Positions 52,127-61,667 of a DNA stretch of 63,597 nucleotides are shown here, piece after piece (the first letter of the stretch is position 1; the number at the start of each line of letters is the position of its first letter). The stretch is from Halomonas ventosae. Lineage in GTDB: Bacteria > Pseudomonadota > Gammaproteobacteria > Pseudomonadales > Halomonadaceae. The position numbers and the translations under genes are program-made. The stretch is taken from assembly GCF_004361885.1 (NCBI RefSeq), contig NZ_SNWH01000015.1, positions 1-63,597 on the forward strand, given 5' to 3'. The notes beneath the pieces were generated by a model that saw only the letters and a program-made list of their open reading frames with translations, was not told the origin of the DNA and ran no database searches.

Positions 52127-54110
52127 GTCGGGTAGACCGGACGATTGCTCGTTCCGGCCCCCCACAGATCCGAGCGTGCGCGATTGACGCACTCGGCTCC
52201 TCAACCGTCAGGTTCACACGAAGGACGCTCGGTGCACGATTCTCGCTCGCGGTAACGGGAGTGTCAGCAACAGTTGCCTTGCCTTCTCCCACGGGAACCA
52301 TCCTCTCTGCGATCGCCTCCTGAGCCACTTGATCCAGGTTGTCTGAACCCTGTATTGGAAGCGTTGCAGAGACTCGATGTTGTGGGTTATCCCGTAGTAC
52401 GCATAGTGCCCCATAACCTTTCGACAGAGTTGGCGGTGCTGATCACGCAGGGGCAGGTGGCGGTTGGCTCGGCACCACAGCGAAATTCGCTTCAGGCCTC
52501 GCTTGAACCGGTCCTTGGCCGTTTTCTGCTTGATGATCCAGCGTCCACGCAGGGACTTCCCCCAGTAATAGGTAAAGCCCAGGAAGTCGAAGGTCTCGGC
52601 CCGTAGCTCGCGATGTGGCCGAAACCGTACCAGCCGAGTCTTGGTCGGGTGCAGGGTAAGGCCGAAGCGCGCAAAGCGCTTGGCCAGTACCTCCAGCACC
52701 TTGCGGGCATCAGCTTCGTTGCTGAAGGCGAGCACGGCATCATCGGCGAAGCGCACCGAGAATGCTCGTCCGCGCAGGCGTGGTTTGACGTCTTGCTCAA
52801 ACCACTCATCCAGCACGTAGTGGAGGTAGACATTCGCCAGCAAGGGGGAAATCACACCCCCTTGTGGGCTGCCTATCTCGCCCTTCTGCCATTGCCCGGC
52901 GTCCAATACCCCGGCCTTGAGCCACTTGCCGATCAGGCGGAGAATCACGCCGTCCTTCACTCGTTGCTGCAGAAACGCACGCAGGTGCTGGTGGTCGATC
53001 GTGTCGAAGAAGGCTTTGATGTCCAGATCAATGACCCAGCCTCCGCCCATCGACATCAGGCCATTCCTCACCGTTCCGATGGCCTGATGCGCCGAGCGCC
53101 CCGGCCGGAAACCATACGAGCACTCGTGAAAGTCATGCTCATAGAGCGGCTCCAGCAGGGCCACCACGGCACGTTGCAGGACCTTGTCTTCGAAGGTAGG
53201 AATGCCAATCGGCCGTGTGGAGCGCCCGTCTCCCTTGGGAATATTGACGCGCCGCACCGGCGGCGCCCGGTAGCGACCGCTCTTGGCCGCTTCCAGCAGA
53301 CGCTGGACGTTAGCCTCGAAGTCGCGCGCGAAGTCGTCCGCCGTCTGGCCGTCGATCCCGACGGCGCCGTCACGGCGCGTCATCAGGTAGGCCGTCCTCA
53401 GCCACTGGGCGTCGATATGATGCGCCAGTGACGTGAAGGCACGCTGCGGGAAGCGCTCTGCCAGCGCTGCTATCCGCACTTGTTTCGTGGACATGACCTC
53501 AGGTTCCTGTGCACCTGTCATGTTGCCCTCGTGAAGTTCTGATGATTGGCCGCCCCTTCCCTCCAGCGGGTCCCGTCGAGTAGGTTCCCCGCCTTCTTCG
53601 GTACTATGAGCGACTCCGACTCCCGCCCTTCCATCCGGCTGGCTCCTTATGGTCGCCTGGCCGTACCCCCTGAGTGCCTGTTGTTTGCTTCCGGTACCGT
53701 CAGGCACGACAGCACCGGACCGGGAGCTTTCGCCGCAGGCAGCCCCATGCCTGTACCTTTGTCGTTCAGAGGAGAAGGACGGGCCTCCCAGGTTCCTGGG
53801 AAACCCCTGTATGGACATGCCCTGCTCTTCGACCCCGGCGGCCCTTCCCTGCCAAGCCATACGGCAGGGTCGTGTTGCCTTCCAGCATTTGAAAACTGTC
53901 GGCGACTGCCACTACCACAATTTCGGGGCTCTATCACACGGCCTATCCACTCGCTGTGTACGCTTCGCAGCGGCGGTTACCCGACACCACGCAACACTCG
54001 CTGCCGGCTGGTGGCTAGCCTTGGCCGGGTGGGACTTTCACCCACTGGGTTTCACGACATCCTTTCCACCTTCTCGGTTTCCCGGATGTCCAGGCTTTGC
54101 CTGGCGCACT
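52127..54110 (-). mobile_element. Group II intron (bacterial, IIC-like)
   Basis: On the complement strand the intron begins GTGCGCCAGGC at 54110 and ends CTACCCGAC at 52127, about 1984 bp. Domain V is visible at 52165-52199 (GAGCCGAGTGCG ... CGCACGCTCGG), followed by a domain VI hairpin. The reverse transcriptase is encoded in domain IV. The 5' exon is the end of the adjacent IS256 element. Roughly 90% of the 52-54 kb interval is intron RNA. Completeness of both ends suggests it may still splice. Confidence 0.85.
52214..53521 (-). CDS. ltrA: Group II intron reverse transcriptase/maturase
   Basis: A 435-residue protein. Reverse transcriptase motifs run RRVNIPKGDGRSTRPIGIPTFEDKVLQRAV, SYGFRPGRSAHQAI, FFDTIDHQHL, GSPQGGVISPLLANVYL and the catalytic RFADDAVLAF. 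The C-terminal maturase domain includes FLGFTYYWGKS and YGITHNIESLQRFQYRV. There is no HNH endonuclease, as expected for IIC-type introns. ATG 53521 follows GAGGG; the frame is open to 53860 through intron RNA. It would promote splicing and retromobility. Confidence 0.92.
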   Translation of the reverse strand: MTGAQEPEVMSTKQVRIAALAERFPQRAFTSLAHHIDAQWLRTAYLMTRRDGAVGIDGQTADDFARDFEANVQRLLEAAKSGRYRAPPVRRVNIPKGDGRSTRPIGIPTFEDKVLQRAVVALLEPLYEHDFHECSYGFRPGRSAHQAIGTVRNGLMSMGGGWVIDLDIKAFFDTIDHQHLRAFLQQRVKDGVILRLIGKWLKAGVLDAGQWQKGEIGSPQGGVISPLLANVYLHYVLDEWFEQDVKPRLRGRAFSVRFADDAVLAFSNEADARKVLEVLAKRFARFGLTLHPTKTRLVRFRPHRELRAETFDFLGFTYYWGKSLRGRWIIKQKTAKDRFKRGLKRISLWCRANRHLPLRDQHRQLCRKVMGHYAYYGITHNIESLQRFQYRVQTTWIKWLRRRSQRGWFPWEKARQLLLTLPLPRARIVHRASFV

Positions 54111-55475
54111 CAAATTCTGTGTATGGCCGGTCAGGCGGCAGTCCTGTCTGACTGATCGGTCAAGGGTTCGCCGTCCTTGAACTGGACGTTGTTCACGACC
54201 AGCTCCAGCTTGTTGAACCCCTTGATCCGCTTCCAGCGCTTCTGGGCGCTCTGAAGCAGCTTGAAGACCATCGCCAGGGTCGTCGCTCTGGAGCCGCAGT
54301 TCCGGCTGCGCTTGCTCCGCAGGCGGACCGTGGCGAAGGTCGATTCGATCGGGTTGGTGGTGCGGATATGCACCCAGTGTTCTGCCGGGTAGTCATAGAA
54401 CGCCAGCAGCTCCTCCCGATCCTTGGCCAGGCACTCCATGGCTCTGGGGTACTTGGCCTCGAAGCGTTTCACCGTGCGATCGAAAGCCTTGTGCGCCTCA
54501 TCGCGGGTCTCGGCCATCCAGATCTCATGGAGGTCGGCCTTGACCTTGGGCTGCACGGATTTAGGCAGTTTATTCAATACGTTGGCAGTCTTGTGGACCC
54601 AGCAGCGCTGGTGCTCGGTCTCTGGATAGACCTTGCTCAACGCCGCCCAGAAGCCCATGGCGCCGTCGCCAACCGCTAGCTTTGGGGCCGTCGTCAGCCC
54701 GCGCTCGCGTAGCCCCGTGAGCAGCTCTTTCCAGCTGGCCTCTGACTCACGCTGCCCATCCTCGACGACGACCAACTCCTTGCGGCCCTGCTCGGTGACG
54801 CCGATGATCACCAGCAGACACAGACGGTCATCCAAGCGCACGTTGCTGTACACGCCGTCTGCCCACCAGTAGACGTAACGCTGGTCTGCCAGGTCACGCT
54901 TTTGCCAGTCGGCATGCTCGTCCTCCCACTGCTTCTTGAGGCGAGACACGGTGTTGGCCGACAGTCCCTTGGCCTGGTCACCCAGCAGGGCCGACAGGGC
55001 CTCCTGGTAGTCGCCGGTGGAGACTCCCTTCAGGTAGAGCCAGGGGATCAGCTCCTCGATGCTGCGGGCCCGCTTCAGGTAGGGCGGCAACAGCGCGCTG
55101 CTGAAGGTCACCCCGTCGCCACTGCGGTCACGGACGCGGGGCACCTTGATCTCGACGTCGCCGATACCGGTTTGCACGGTGCGCTCCGGCAGGTAGCCGT
55201 TGCGGACGACGGCACGGCGGCCGTCTTCCAGCATCTTGTCGGCATATTGCTCCAGAAACGTGCTCAACTCCGCCTCCACGGCCTTGGCGATCAGGTCTCG
55301 GGCCCCTTTGCGCAGCAGCTCATGCAACGGATCAGTAGCGCCGGTGTCTGGCTGCGTCACGGCTTGGAGAGTAGAATTGCTCATGGCGTATCCGTCCTAT
55401 GTTGGTTGTGATCTGGCGAGATCAATCAACAGGATACGCCACCCTCTCTACTGCCCTCCATACACAAGAACTGAG
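54111..55475 (-). mobile_element. IS256-family insertion sequence
   Basis: Related ends flank the transposase gene: inward from the left AAATTCTGTGTATGG (54114-54128) and inward from the right CAGTTCTTGTGTATGG (about 55473-55458). The left end abuts the group II intron start at 54110, and the right end interrupts a YgjP-like gene at about 55470. Exact ends and target duplication cannot be fixed because the left flank is replaced by the intron. Confidence 0.75.
54131..55384 (-). CDS. IS256-family (Mutator-like) transposase
   Basis: A 417-residue DDE transposase. Signatures include KVPRVRDRSGDGVTFSSALLP, the Asp region YWWADGVYSNVRL, KLAVGDGAMGFWAAL, QRCWVHKTANVLNKLPK and IRTTNPIESTFATVRLR with the catalytic Glu. 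The full family length indicates it may be active. It stands alone on the complement strand within its IS. Confidence 0.93.
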   Translation of the reverse strand: MSNSTLQAVTQPDTGATDPLHELLRKGARDLIAKAVEAELSTFLEQYADKMLEDGRRAVVRNGYLPERTVQTGIGDVEIKVPRVRDRSGDGVTFSSALLPPYLKRARSIEELIPWLYLKGVSTGDYQEALSALLGDQAKGLSANTVSRLKKQWEDEHADWQKRDLADQRYVYWWADGVYSNVRLDDRLCLLVIIGVTEQGRKELVVVEDGQRESEASWKELLTGLRERGLTTAPKLAVGDGAMGFWAALSKVYPETEHQRCWVHKTANVLNKLPKSVQPKVKADLHEIWMAETRDEAHKAFDRTVKRFEAKYPRAMECLAKDREELLAFYDYPAEHWVHIRTTNPIESTFATVRLRSKRSRNCGSRATTLAMVFKLLQSAQKRWKRIKGFNKLELVVNNVQFKDGEPLTDQSDRTAA

Positions 55476-55840
55476 CTTAACTCGGCGTCGGCCAGGGCAT
55501 CCTCACGCAGCTGGAAACGCCCGGCGACGAGCTTGAGCGGAGCGTCCTGCTCCTCTGGGGGTACGCGCTTGAGCCGGTAGCTGCGCCCCAGGTAGAGGAA
55601 GCCCTCGCCATTGACGCATTCCTTGCGGGGCAGCCGGCGGCGGCGCTCGGCCTTTTCGGCCAGTTTCCGGTAGATCCACAGCCGCTTCTCGAGCACGAAG
55701 TCGCGCAGGAGCCGCTCGTCGGTGCCGCGAGGCGCGGCGATGACCAGCTCGCCGTCGCGGTCCACGGTGATCTCCAGGGTCTTGCGGCGCGAGCTCTCGC
55801 GCACCTCCAGAGTCAGGTCGTCCACGGCGAGTTGGGTCAT
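55470..55840 (-). pseudogene. YgjP-like (DUF45/M48) metallopeptidase gene, truncated by IS256
   Basis: Residues MTQLAVDDLTLEVRESSRRKTLEITVDRDGELVIAAPRG and the helix KRLWIYRKLAEKAER match the N-terminal half of YgjP-like SprT-fold proteins. About 123 residues remain; the zinc HExxH half is lost beyond the IS256 right end. The ATG overlaps the hsdR stop (ATGA), the usual position of this gene behind hsdR in type I restriction operons. Confidence 0.75.
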
Positions 55841-57857
55841 GCGTTCACCAGCTTGTCGTGATTGCTGCGGGCGAGATCGAGCAGCCGCTGGGCCACCTCG
55901 CTGGCCTGGTCGAAGGGCACGAGCCGCTTGATCATCAGGGTGGTGAAGAGGTGTTGGCGCAGCGCCTCCTGGTCCGGGATATGGGAGGGCTTCCAGAAGT
56001 CGGGGATGGCGATCTCCTGCTGGATCAGCCCGACCAGCTCCTCGGTAGCCTCGAGCAGCTTCTGGGCGCTGGCCTCGTCCAACTCCTCCACGGAAAGGCC
56101 GCTGCTGGCCACCAGCTCTCGCCAGAAGGGCTCGGCGTGGGCCGGCATCTCGGGGATCGCCTCCCCCTCCACCCGGGCGCCATCGCGCAGCTGCTGGATC
56201 AGCGTCCTGAGGGCTTCTACCTGCTCGGCCCACTGGCCATCGAGCTGCTCCAGCAGCTCCTCCAGGCGCTCGCTGAGTCGGCCGTACTTCACCGGGTCCT
56301 CGTCCAGGTGCTTGCGGACGTGAGAGCGTACCGCGTGCTCCATCTCCGAGGCCTTGGCCCGGTCACCCACCTGGCGGCCGAGGTGCTCGTCGAACTCGGC
56401 GTCGGTGAGCTGCACCGGCGGGATGCGCGGGTCGATGCCCAGCGAGATCACGTAGTCATCGATCAGCTTGCGCACCTTGTTGCCGATGTCGCGGCCGAGC
56501 TCCGGGGTGTCCCTGTAGCGGTTGCGGGCCAGGGCATGGATGTAGGCCAGCCGCTTGGCGTCGTTGACGAACTCCAGCCCCTCGGGGCGCGGCAGCACGT
56601 CGTCCAGGCCGCGGTTGAACTCCTTGAGCTTGACCACGAACTCGGCGCGCACCCGTTCGTCGGCGAGCGCCTGCACCGCCTCCTCGGTGTCGTCGAGGTC
56701 ATCCACCCCCTGGCCGCGCAGCACATCGACTACCCGCAGGTGGCGGTCGCGCAGCAACGGGATCTCGTCCTTGAGGCTCTGCAGGGCGCCCTCGATGTCC
56801 TCCTCGCTGTAGGCGGCCAGCGCCTCCTTGAGGTGGTTGGCCACGCCGAAGTAGTCCACCACGATGCCGTGGCTCTTGCCGTGGCCGGTGCGGTTGACCC
56901 GGGCGATGGCCTGCAGCAGCTCCGCCTCGCGCAGGGAGCGGTCCAGGTACATCACCCCCTCGATGGGGGCGTCGAAGCCGGTGAGCAGCATGCTCTTGAC
57001 GATCAGGAAGGCCAGCGGGTCGTGCTTGGCGGGGTCCTTGGGAGGCGTCCCGTCCAGCGGCGGCAGTGGCTTCTTGAAGCGCTTGATATGGCTCTCCACC
57101 GCGCCGCGGTCGCTCCAACGGGCATAATCAGGATCATCGTTGTTACCACTGCTGAACACCGCCGCGAACTCCAGCTGGCGCAAAACGTCGCGATAGCGCC
57201 AGGCCTGGATCGCCGCCTTGACCCGGGGCGGGCGCGTCAGCAGCTGAGTGTCGTCCAGGGCCTTGTCCTCGGGGGAGAGCGCCAGCGCCTCTTCCAACAG
57301 CTCGGCGCGGGCCGCCTCCAGGGCCTCGAAGTAGCGCAGGGCCGCCCGGCGGCTGTAGGCCACCAGCTGGGCCTTGTAGCCGTTGGGCAGGATATGGGTG
57401 ACGTAGTGGCGCAGGATGTCCTGGGCCTTCTCCTGGATCAGCTGCGGCGCCTCGAAGATCTGCCCCTTGGTGGCGTACTTCTTCTTGATCGCCTCCAGCT
57501 CCTCCTTGCTGTGGTCGCGGAACAGGTCCTCGAACAGGCCGTCGAGGCTGGCGCCGTCCTTGATTGCCCCCTTGGCGGTGCGCCCCTCGTAGAGGATCGG
57601 CACCGTAGCGCCGTCCTGCTCCGCCTCCTTGATGGTGTAGCGGTCGATGTACTCGCCGAAGATGTCGTGGGTGCGCTTCTTGTCGCCCATGATGATGGGC
57701 GTGCCGGTGAAGCCGATGCGGGCGGCGTTGGGCAGGGCGCGCATCATGTTGGCGTGCAGGTCGCCGGCCTGGGTGCGGTGGGCCTCGTCCACCAGGATCA
57801 GGATCTCCTCGCTGGTGTTGAGCACCTCGAAGGGCTCGCTCAGGGTCGGCTTCCTAG
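55837..57857 (-). pseudogene. hsdR: Type I restriction enzyme HsdR, C-terminal part (split by IS1182)
   Basis: From KPTLSEPFEVLNTSEEILILVDEAHRTQAGDLHAN this part contains the DEAH box (VDEAHR), SFII motif III (GFTGTPI), the second RecA-like domain with LIVKSMLLTGFDAPIEGVMYLD and AIARVNRTGHGKSHGIVVDYFG, and the helical C-terminal domain. It lacks its own start: the ORF now begins inside IS1182. Removing the IS and one CTAG joins it in frame to the part at 59449-60796, giving about 1122 residues. Confidence 0.9.
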
Positions 57858-59444
57858 CAGTCTGTCGGATTAGAGGGCATGAAGCGTAGAAGCAACGTCC
57901 CCTCTCTGGTTTCTTCGCAGGGTAGTCGGTCATGTGGCGGGAGAGTCGCTGTTGGCCCTCCCTGCCTCGCCTTGCACCGCTCCTGACCCCGGTGACGCGC
58001 TACCCGGTGAGGGATCTCCCCTCATCCGGCAGCCAGGCGGTGCATCCGCTTGATGTTCCAGGCCAGGGTGGCCAAGCACCATTCACCACTGACGTTGTCG
58101 AGACCACGCAGCGAGAACTGCCGGAACCCCATCACGTGCTTGATGATGCCGAAGACCGGTTCCACCGTATGCTTGCGCAGCGCATACAGGGCGCGTCCCG
58201 CCCGGGTCTTCAGGCGGTGCGCCATCTGCTCGACGGGATCCTCACTCGCCGGGGCGGGCGGATCCGCCGCGAAGCGCTCGAACACGGGGAGATGATGGAC
58301 ATCGCGCTTCATGGCCAGCAGCGGTTCGATGCCATGGGCATGGCAGGCATCGACATTGGCCGCACTGAAGTAGCCCGTGTCGGCCAGCAGGCAACTGGGG
58401 CGCCCCAACGCCTCGGGGTAGCCCTGCCATGCGGTCAGTAACGGCATGACCTGCTGCTTGTCGTTGGTCGCCTGGGTGACATGCACGTGGGTGACCAGCA
58501 GGGTGTCGGTATCGACGGCCGCCTGGGCGTTGTAGCACTGATCGAAGGCCTTGCCGGTGACCGGCATGATGCGTGATTGTGGGTCGGTGAGGTTGACCTG
58601 ATCCTTGTCGCGGGGGCCGCCCGTCGGTGGCTCGGGATCCCGCCCACGAGGCGTCTTGCCGGCCTTCCGCTGCGCCTCACGGCGCGCCACCTTTTCCTGG
58701 TAGGCGGCTTGTTCGACGGCGTCTCGCTCCTCGGCCCGCGCTTCGATCTTGGCCTTGGCCTCGGCGATCGCCGCCAGACGCTGTTCGCGACGGGCAATCT
58801 CCGCCGGGATATCCATGCCATCGGCGGCGTCATCCCGATCCGCGGACTCGGCCCGCTGGGTCAGCGCTTTTACCTCGGCCTTGAACTGCGTCTCCAGCTT
58901 CTTGGCATGGCCATACGACAGCGCCTTGTGCTTGCTGGCGTTGGCCTTGAGTTTGGTGCCATCCAGCGCGATGGTGCCGAGCTTGAGCAGCTTCATCTCG
59001 CGGGCCAGCAATAGCACCTGGACGAACAGTTGCTCCAGTTCGGGCAGGAAGCGCCGCCGGAAGGTGGCCAGGGTGTCGTGGTCGGGATGGGTGTTGGCGG
59101 CCAGGTAGCGGAACGCCACCGAGTCATAGGTGGCCCGCTCGATCTTGCGGCTGGAATACACCCCGGTGGCATAGCCGTAGACCAGCAGGCTCAGCAACAC
59201 CGCAGGGTGATGGGCCTTGTGCCCCCGACCGGCGTACCGACGCGTCAGCGCGGAGAGGTCCAGTTGCTCGACGACGTCCACGACGAAGCGCGCCAGGTGG
59301 TCATCGGGCAGCCACTCGTCCACGGAAGGCGGCAGAAGATAGTCGGTCTGGCGGTCAACGGGGATGAAGCGGCTCATGGCGACGTTCCGGTGGTGGCAGC
59401 TGGAAGCGAGTATCTCACGACGTTATCGAAAACCCGACAGACTG
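57858..59444 (-). mobile_element. IS1182-family insertion sequence in hsdR
   Basis: The 1587-bp element has ends CAGTCTGTCGG (inward from 57858) and the same sequence inward from 59444. It is flanked by the 4-bp duplication CTAG (57854-57857 and 59445-59448). Intact ends and an intact transposase gene point to a recent insertion. Confidence 0.9.
58022..59377 (-). CDS. IS1182-family transposase
   Basis: A 451-residue DDE transposase. It opens with FIPVDRQTDYLLPPSVDEWLPDDHLA, has the N-terminal DUF772-type domain (HPAVLLSLLVYGYATGVYSSRKIE), then IALDGTKLKANASKHKA, LLADTGYFSAANVDAC and the C-terminal YALRKHTVEPVFGIIKHVMGFRQF carrying the last catalytic Glu. It is full length and probably functional. 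Confidence 0.93.
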   Translation of the reverse strand: MSRFIPVDRQTDYLLPPSVDEWLPDDHLARFVVDVVEQLDLSALTRRYAGRGHKAHHPAVLLSLLVYGYATGVYSSRKIERATYDSVAFRYLAANTHPDHDTLATFRRRFLPELEQLFVQVLLLAREMKLLKLGTIALDGTKLKANASKHKALSYGHAKKLETQFKAEVKALTQRAESADRDDAADGMDIPAEIARREQRLAAIAEAKAKIEARAEERDAVEQAAYQEKVARREAQRKAGKTPRGRDPEPPTGGPRDKDQVNLTDPQSRIMPVTGKAFDQCYNAQAAVDTDTLLVTHVHVTQATNDKQQVMPLLTAWQGYPEALGRPSCLLADTGYFSAANVDACHAHGIEPLLAMKRDVHHLPVFERFAADPPAPASEDPVEQMAHRLKTRAGRALYALRKHTVEPVFGIIKHVMGFRQFSLRGLDNVSGEWCLATLAWNIKRMHRLAAG

Positions 59445-59448
59445 CTAG

Positions 59449-60796
59449 GCGTGCCGTTGGCATAGGGAGTTGGCTCGGCGGCATCACGGCGGCCGGTGTC
59501 GAGCCCGGCACCGGCGCCAGCCTCCTCGTCGCCCTGACCCTCCTCCCCCTCGGCGTCCGGATCGCGGTACTTCTGGATCGTGCCGAACACCAGGCCGGGG
59601 CCGTCGCGGCCCAGCAGCTTCTTGAGCTGGGCAGTGTTGCCGGCCTTCTCGACGCTCTCGCCGGTGAGCTCGGCGGTGGCGGAGAGCTGGGCCTGGAGAT
59701 CCTTGCGGTCGGTGATCACCACCACCTTGAAACGACGCAGCGTTGGGTCGGTGCGCAGCTTGCGCACCAGGAAGACCATGGAGAGGCTCTTGCCGCTGCC
59801 CTGGGTGTGCCAGACGATGCCGCCACGCCGGTCGGCCTCACCATCCTGGCGGCGGGTCTTGCCGCTCTTCAGGCGCTCCATGGCCCGGGTGACGCCGCGG
59901 AACTGCTGGTAGCGGCACACCAGCTTGATGGTCTGGCCGCCGACGTTCATGAACAGGGTGTAGTGGCGCACGATGTCGAGCAGGTTGGCCCGGGTAAGCA
60001 TGCCGGCGATCAGGCGCTGCTGGGCAGAGAGGTCCGCCACGCCGAGATCGATGGCCACCTCCGCCTCGCGCATCGGCGCCACCGTCTTCCAGCTCAGGTA
60101 GTGGGCGAAGCGGGCGCCGATGGTCCCGACTCGGGCCTCGTCGAAGTTGCTGGCCACCAGAAACTGGCTGGTGGCGAACAGCGCCGGGGCGCCCTCGTGC
60201 TCGCCGACCTCGCCCTCCAGGAAGCGCTGGTCGTGGTAGCGGCGCAGCTGGTCCACCGCCTGGCTGAGCCCCTCCGGCACGCTGCGGCTCTTGCACTCCA
60301 CCACCACCAGCGGGATGCCATTGACGAACAACACCAGGTCCGGGATCACGTGGACCTTGGCGCCATCGTGGCCGGGCGGGCACTTCACCTTGAACTGGTT
60401 GACCACCGTGAAGAAGTTGTTGGCGGGCTCGTCCCAGTCGATATAGCGCAGGGTCTGGCCGCGGCCGCCGTCCCAGCCCTCCAGCCCCTCCACTGGCAGG
60501 CCGCCCAGCAGTAACTCAGTGGCCTGCTGGTTGGCCTCCAGGACCCTGCTGGCCGGCAGCCGGGTGATGGCGGCGACGGCCTGATCCAGGCGCGCCTCAT
60601 CGAGCCAGGGCTCGCCGTCGCGCAGGTTGATCCGGCGCAGCCGCTCGCGCAGCAGGGGCTCCATCACTACCTGGGCGAAGCTCTCGCGGTGGGTCACGGC
60701 GGGATCGTCCACCGAGCCGGCCAGGAACTCCCAGCCCTGACCGACCAACTGGTCGATAAAGGGCTTCTCGACATCCGTGTACTCGGGTCCTGCCAT
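59449..60796 (-). pseudogene. hsdR: Type I restriction enzyme HsdR, N-terminal part (split by IS1182)
   Basis: From ATG 60796 (TTGGAGC upstream) this part holds the RecB-like nuclease (IPDLVLFVNGIPLVVVECKSR, PD-ExK core) and the first ATPase motif (IVWHTQGSGKSLSM, Walker A). It ends at the IS1182 insertion after YANGTP, then runs nine odd residues into the IS. Without the DEAH helicase half it cannot translocate DNA. No hsdM or hsdS lies in this window. Confidence 0.9.
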
Positions 60797-60882
60797 GCCG
60801 TAGCTCCAAGGTGCTGTAGGGTGTTTGATGCAGGGGGCGCGGTATGCGCGTAAAATGAGCATATCAGCAAGGAGAGACAGGC

Positions 60883-61047
60883 ATGACCACATCCCGCCCC
60901 CCCAAGCAGCGCCGTACCGTGAGCCGTGACGCCCTCCTGAAGAGCGTTGCCTCCTCCACCGCCGTGGAGACCGGCGAGGCCAGCCGCGGCATCGAAGCCC
61001 GGCTTCGCTCCGGCAAGTCCCGCTTCAAGTCCCTGCCGCTTGCCTGA
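60883..61047 (+). CDS. Small basic protein of unknown function (54 residues)
   Basis: ATG 60883 is preceded by AAGGAG at nine bases. The product is basic: TSRPPKQRRTVSRDALLK, then VASSTAVETGEASRGIEARL, and tail SGKSRFKSLPLA. The segment STAVET resembles the Fic-inhibitory motif [ST]xxxE[GN] except for the last residue. It converges on, and overlaps by 23 bases, the fic gene at 61025-61639. An antitoxin role is possible but speculative, since known Fic antitoxins are encoded on the same strand upstream. Confidence 0.5.
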   Translation: MTTSRPPKQRRTVSRDALLKSVASSTAVETGEASRGIEARLRSGKSRFKSLPLA

Positions 61048-61639
61048 CCCGCTCCATCATCGGCGCATAGTCACCGTCGAACCCAGCATGAATGGCCTGG
61101 ATATAGGCCTCCTTGTTCACTCTCCAGTCATCGTAATTCAGTAGCCCCAGCCCCGCCTGATAGGCCATGGCATCGGCCAGTAGACGGGCGATGCGGCCGT
61201 TTCCCTCTCTGAAGGGATGCACCAGGATCAGCTCGACATGGACCTGGGCGATGGCGTCTATCGCCTCCTCGCGGCTCATGCCGCTGCAGGGCGTCAGCCG
61301 GTTCAGCCACTTCTGATCCAGCTCGCGCAGCAGAAAGGGCAGCTGTCTCGCGGCAGCGAAGGGGAAGCCATCCTTCTCCAGATTGACCTGGCGCTCTTCC
61401 CCCGCCCAGTCGTAGAGGCTGCCGAGCCAGCGGTGATGCCAGTGCTTGAGCAGCGCGGTATCAAGCGGCTGATCTTCCGCCAGCGAACCGAACACCTCCT
61501 CGTACAGCTTCAGCAGCAGCTCGGCTTCGGCCTCGTCCAGGCTCTCCTGGTCGGTGATGCCGAGCCTGTTGGCCATTACCCGGCCACCTGAGCCGGGCTC
61601 GGCGCTGCCCTGTGATCCTGTGGTGCGATACCGGTTCAT
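61025..61639 (-). CDS. Fic/Doc-family AMPylation-type protein
   Basis: A 204-residue protein with the complete Fic active-site motif HPFREGNGRIAR at about residue 147, which transfers AMP or a related group from a nucleotide to a target protein. It is preceded by the beta-hairpin region VNLEKDGFPFAAARQLP. No inhibitory helix with [ST]xxxE[GN] is evident in the protein itself, so regulation may need a partner. ATG 61639 with GGGGGAGC upstream is preferred over 61660. Fic genes often travel with restriction systems, and this one lies just upstream of hsdR. Confidence 0.85.
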   Translation of the reverse strand: MNRYRTTGSQGSAEPGSGGRVMANRLGITDQESLDEAEAELLLKLYEEVFGSLAEDQPLDTALLKHWHHRWLGSLYDWAGEERQVNLEKDGFPFAAARQLPFLLRELDQKWLNRLTPCSGMSREEAIDAIAQVHVELILVHPFREGNGRIARLLADAMAYQAGLGLLNYDDWRVNKEAYIQAIHAGFDGDYAPMMERVRQAAGT

Positions 61640-61667
61640 CCAGTTGCTCCCCCGGCGCAAAGCCTCG

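Noticed and set aside
53546..54155. Plus-strand frames of about 170-200 residues at the intron 5' side
   Set aside because: They lie within the 5' ribozyme domains of the group II intron on the antisense strand; such frames recur as annotation artefacts.
55858..57873. A 671-residue open frame on the plus strand
   Set aside because: It is the antisense shadow of hsdR in GC-rich DNA: its composition is Leu/Val/Gly/His-rich without domains, while the complement strand carries all helicase motifs.
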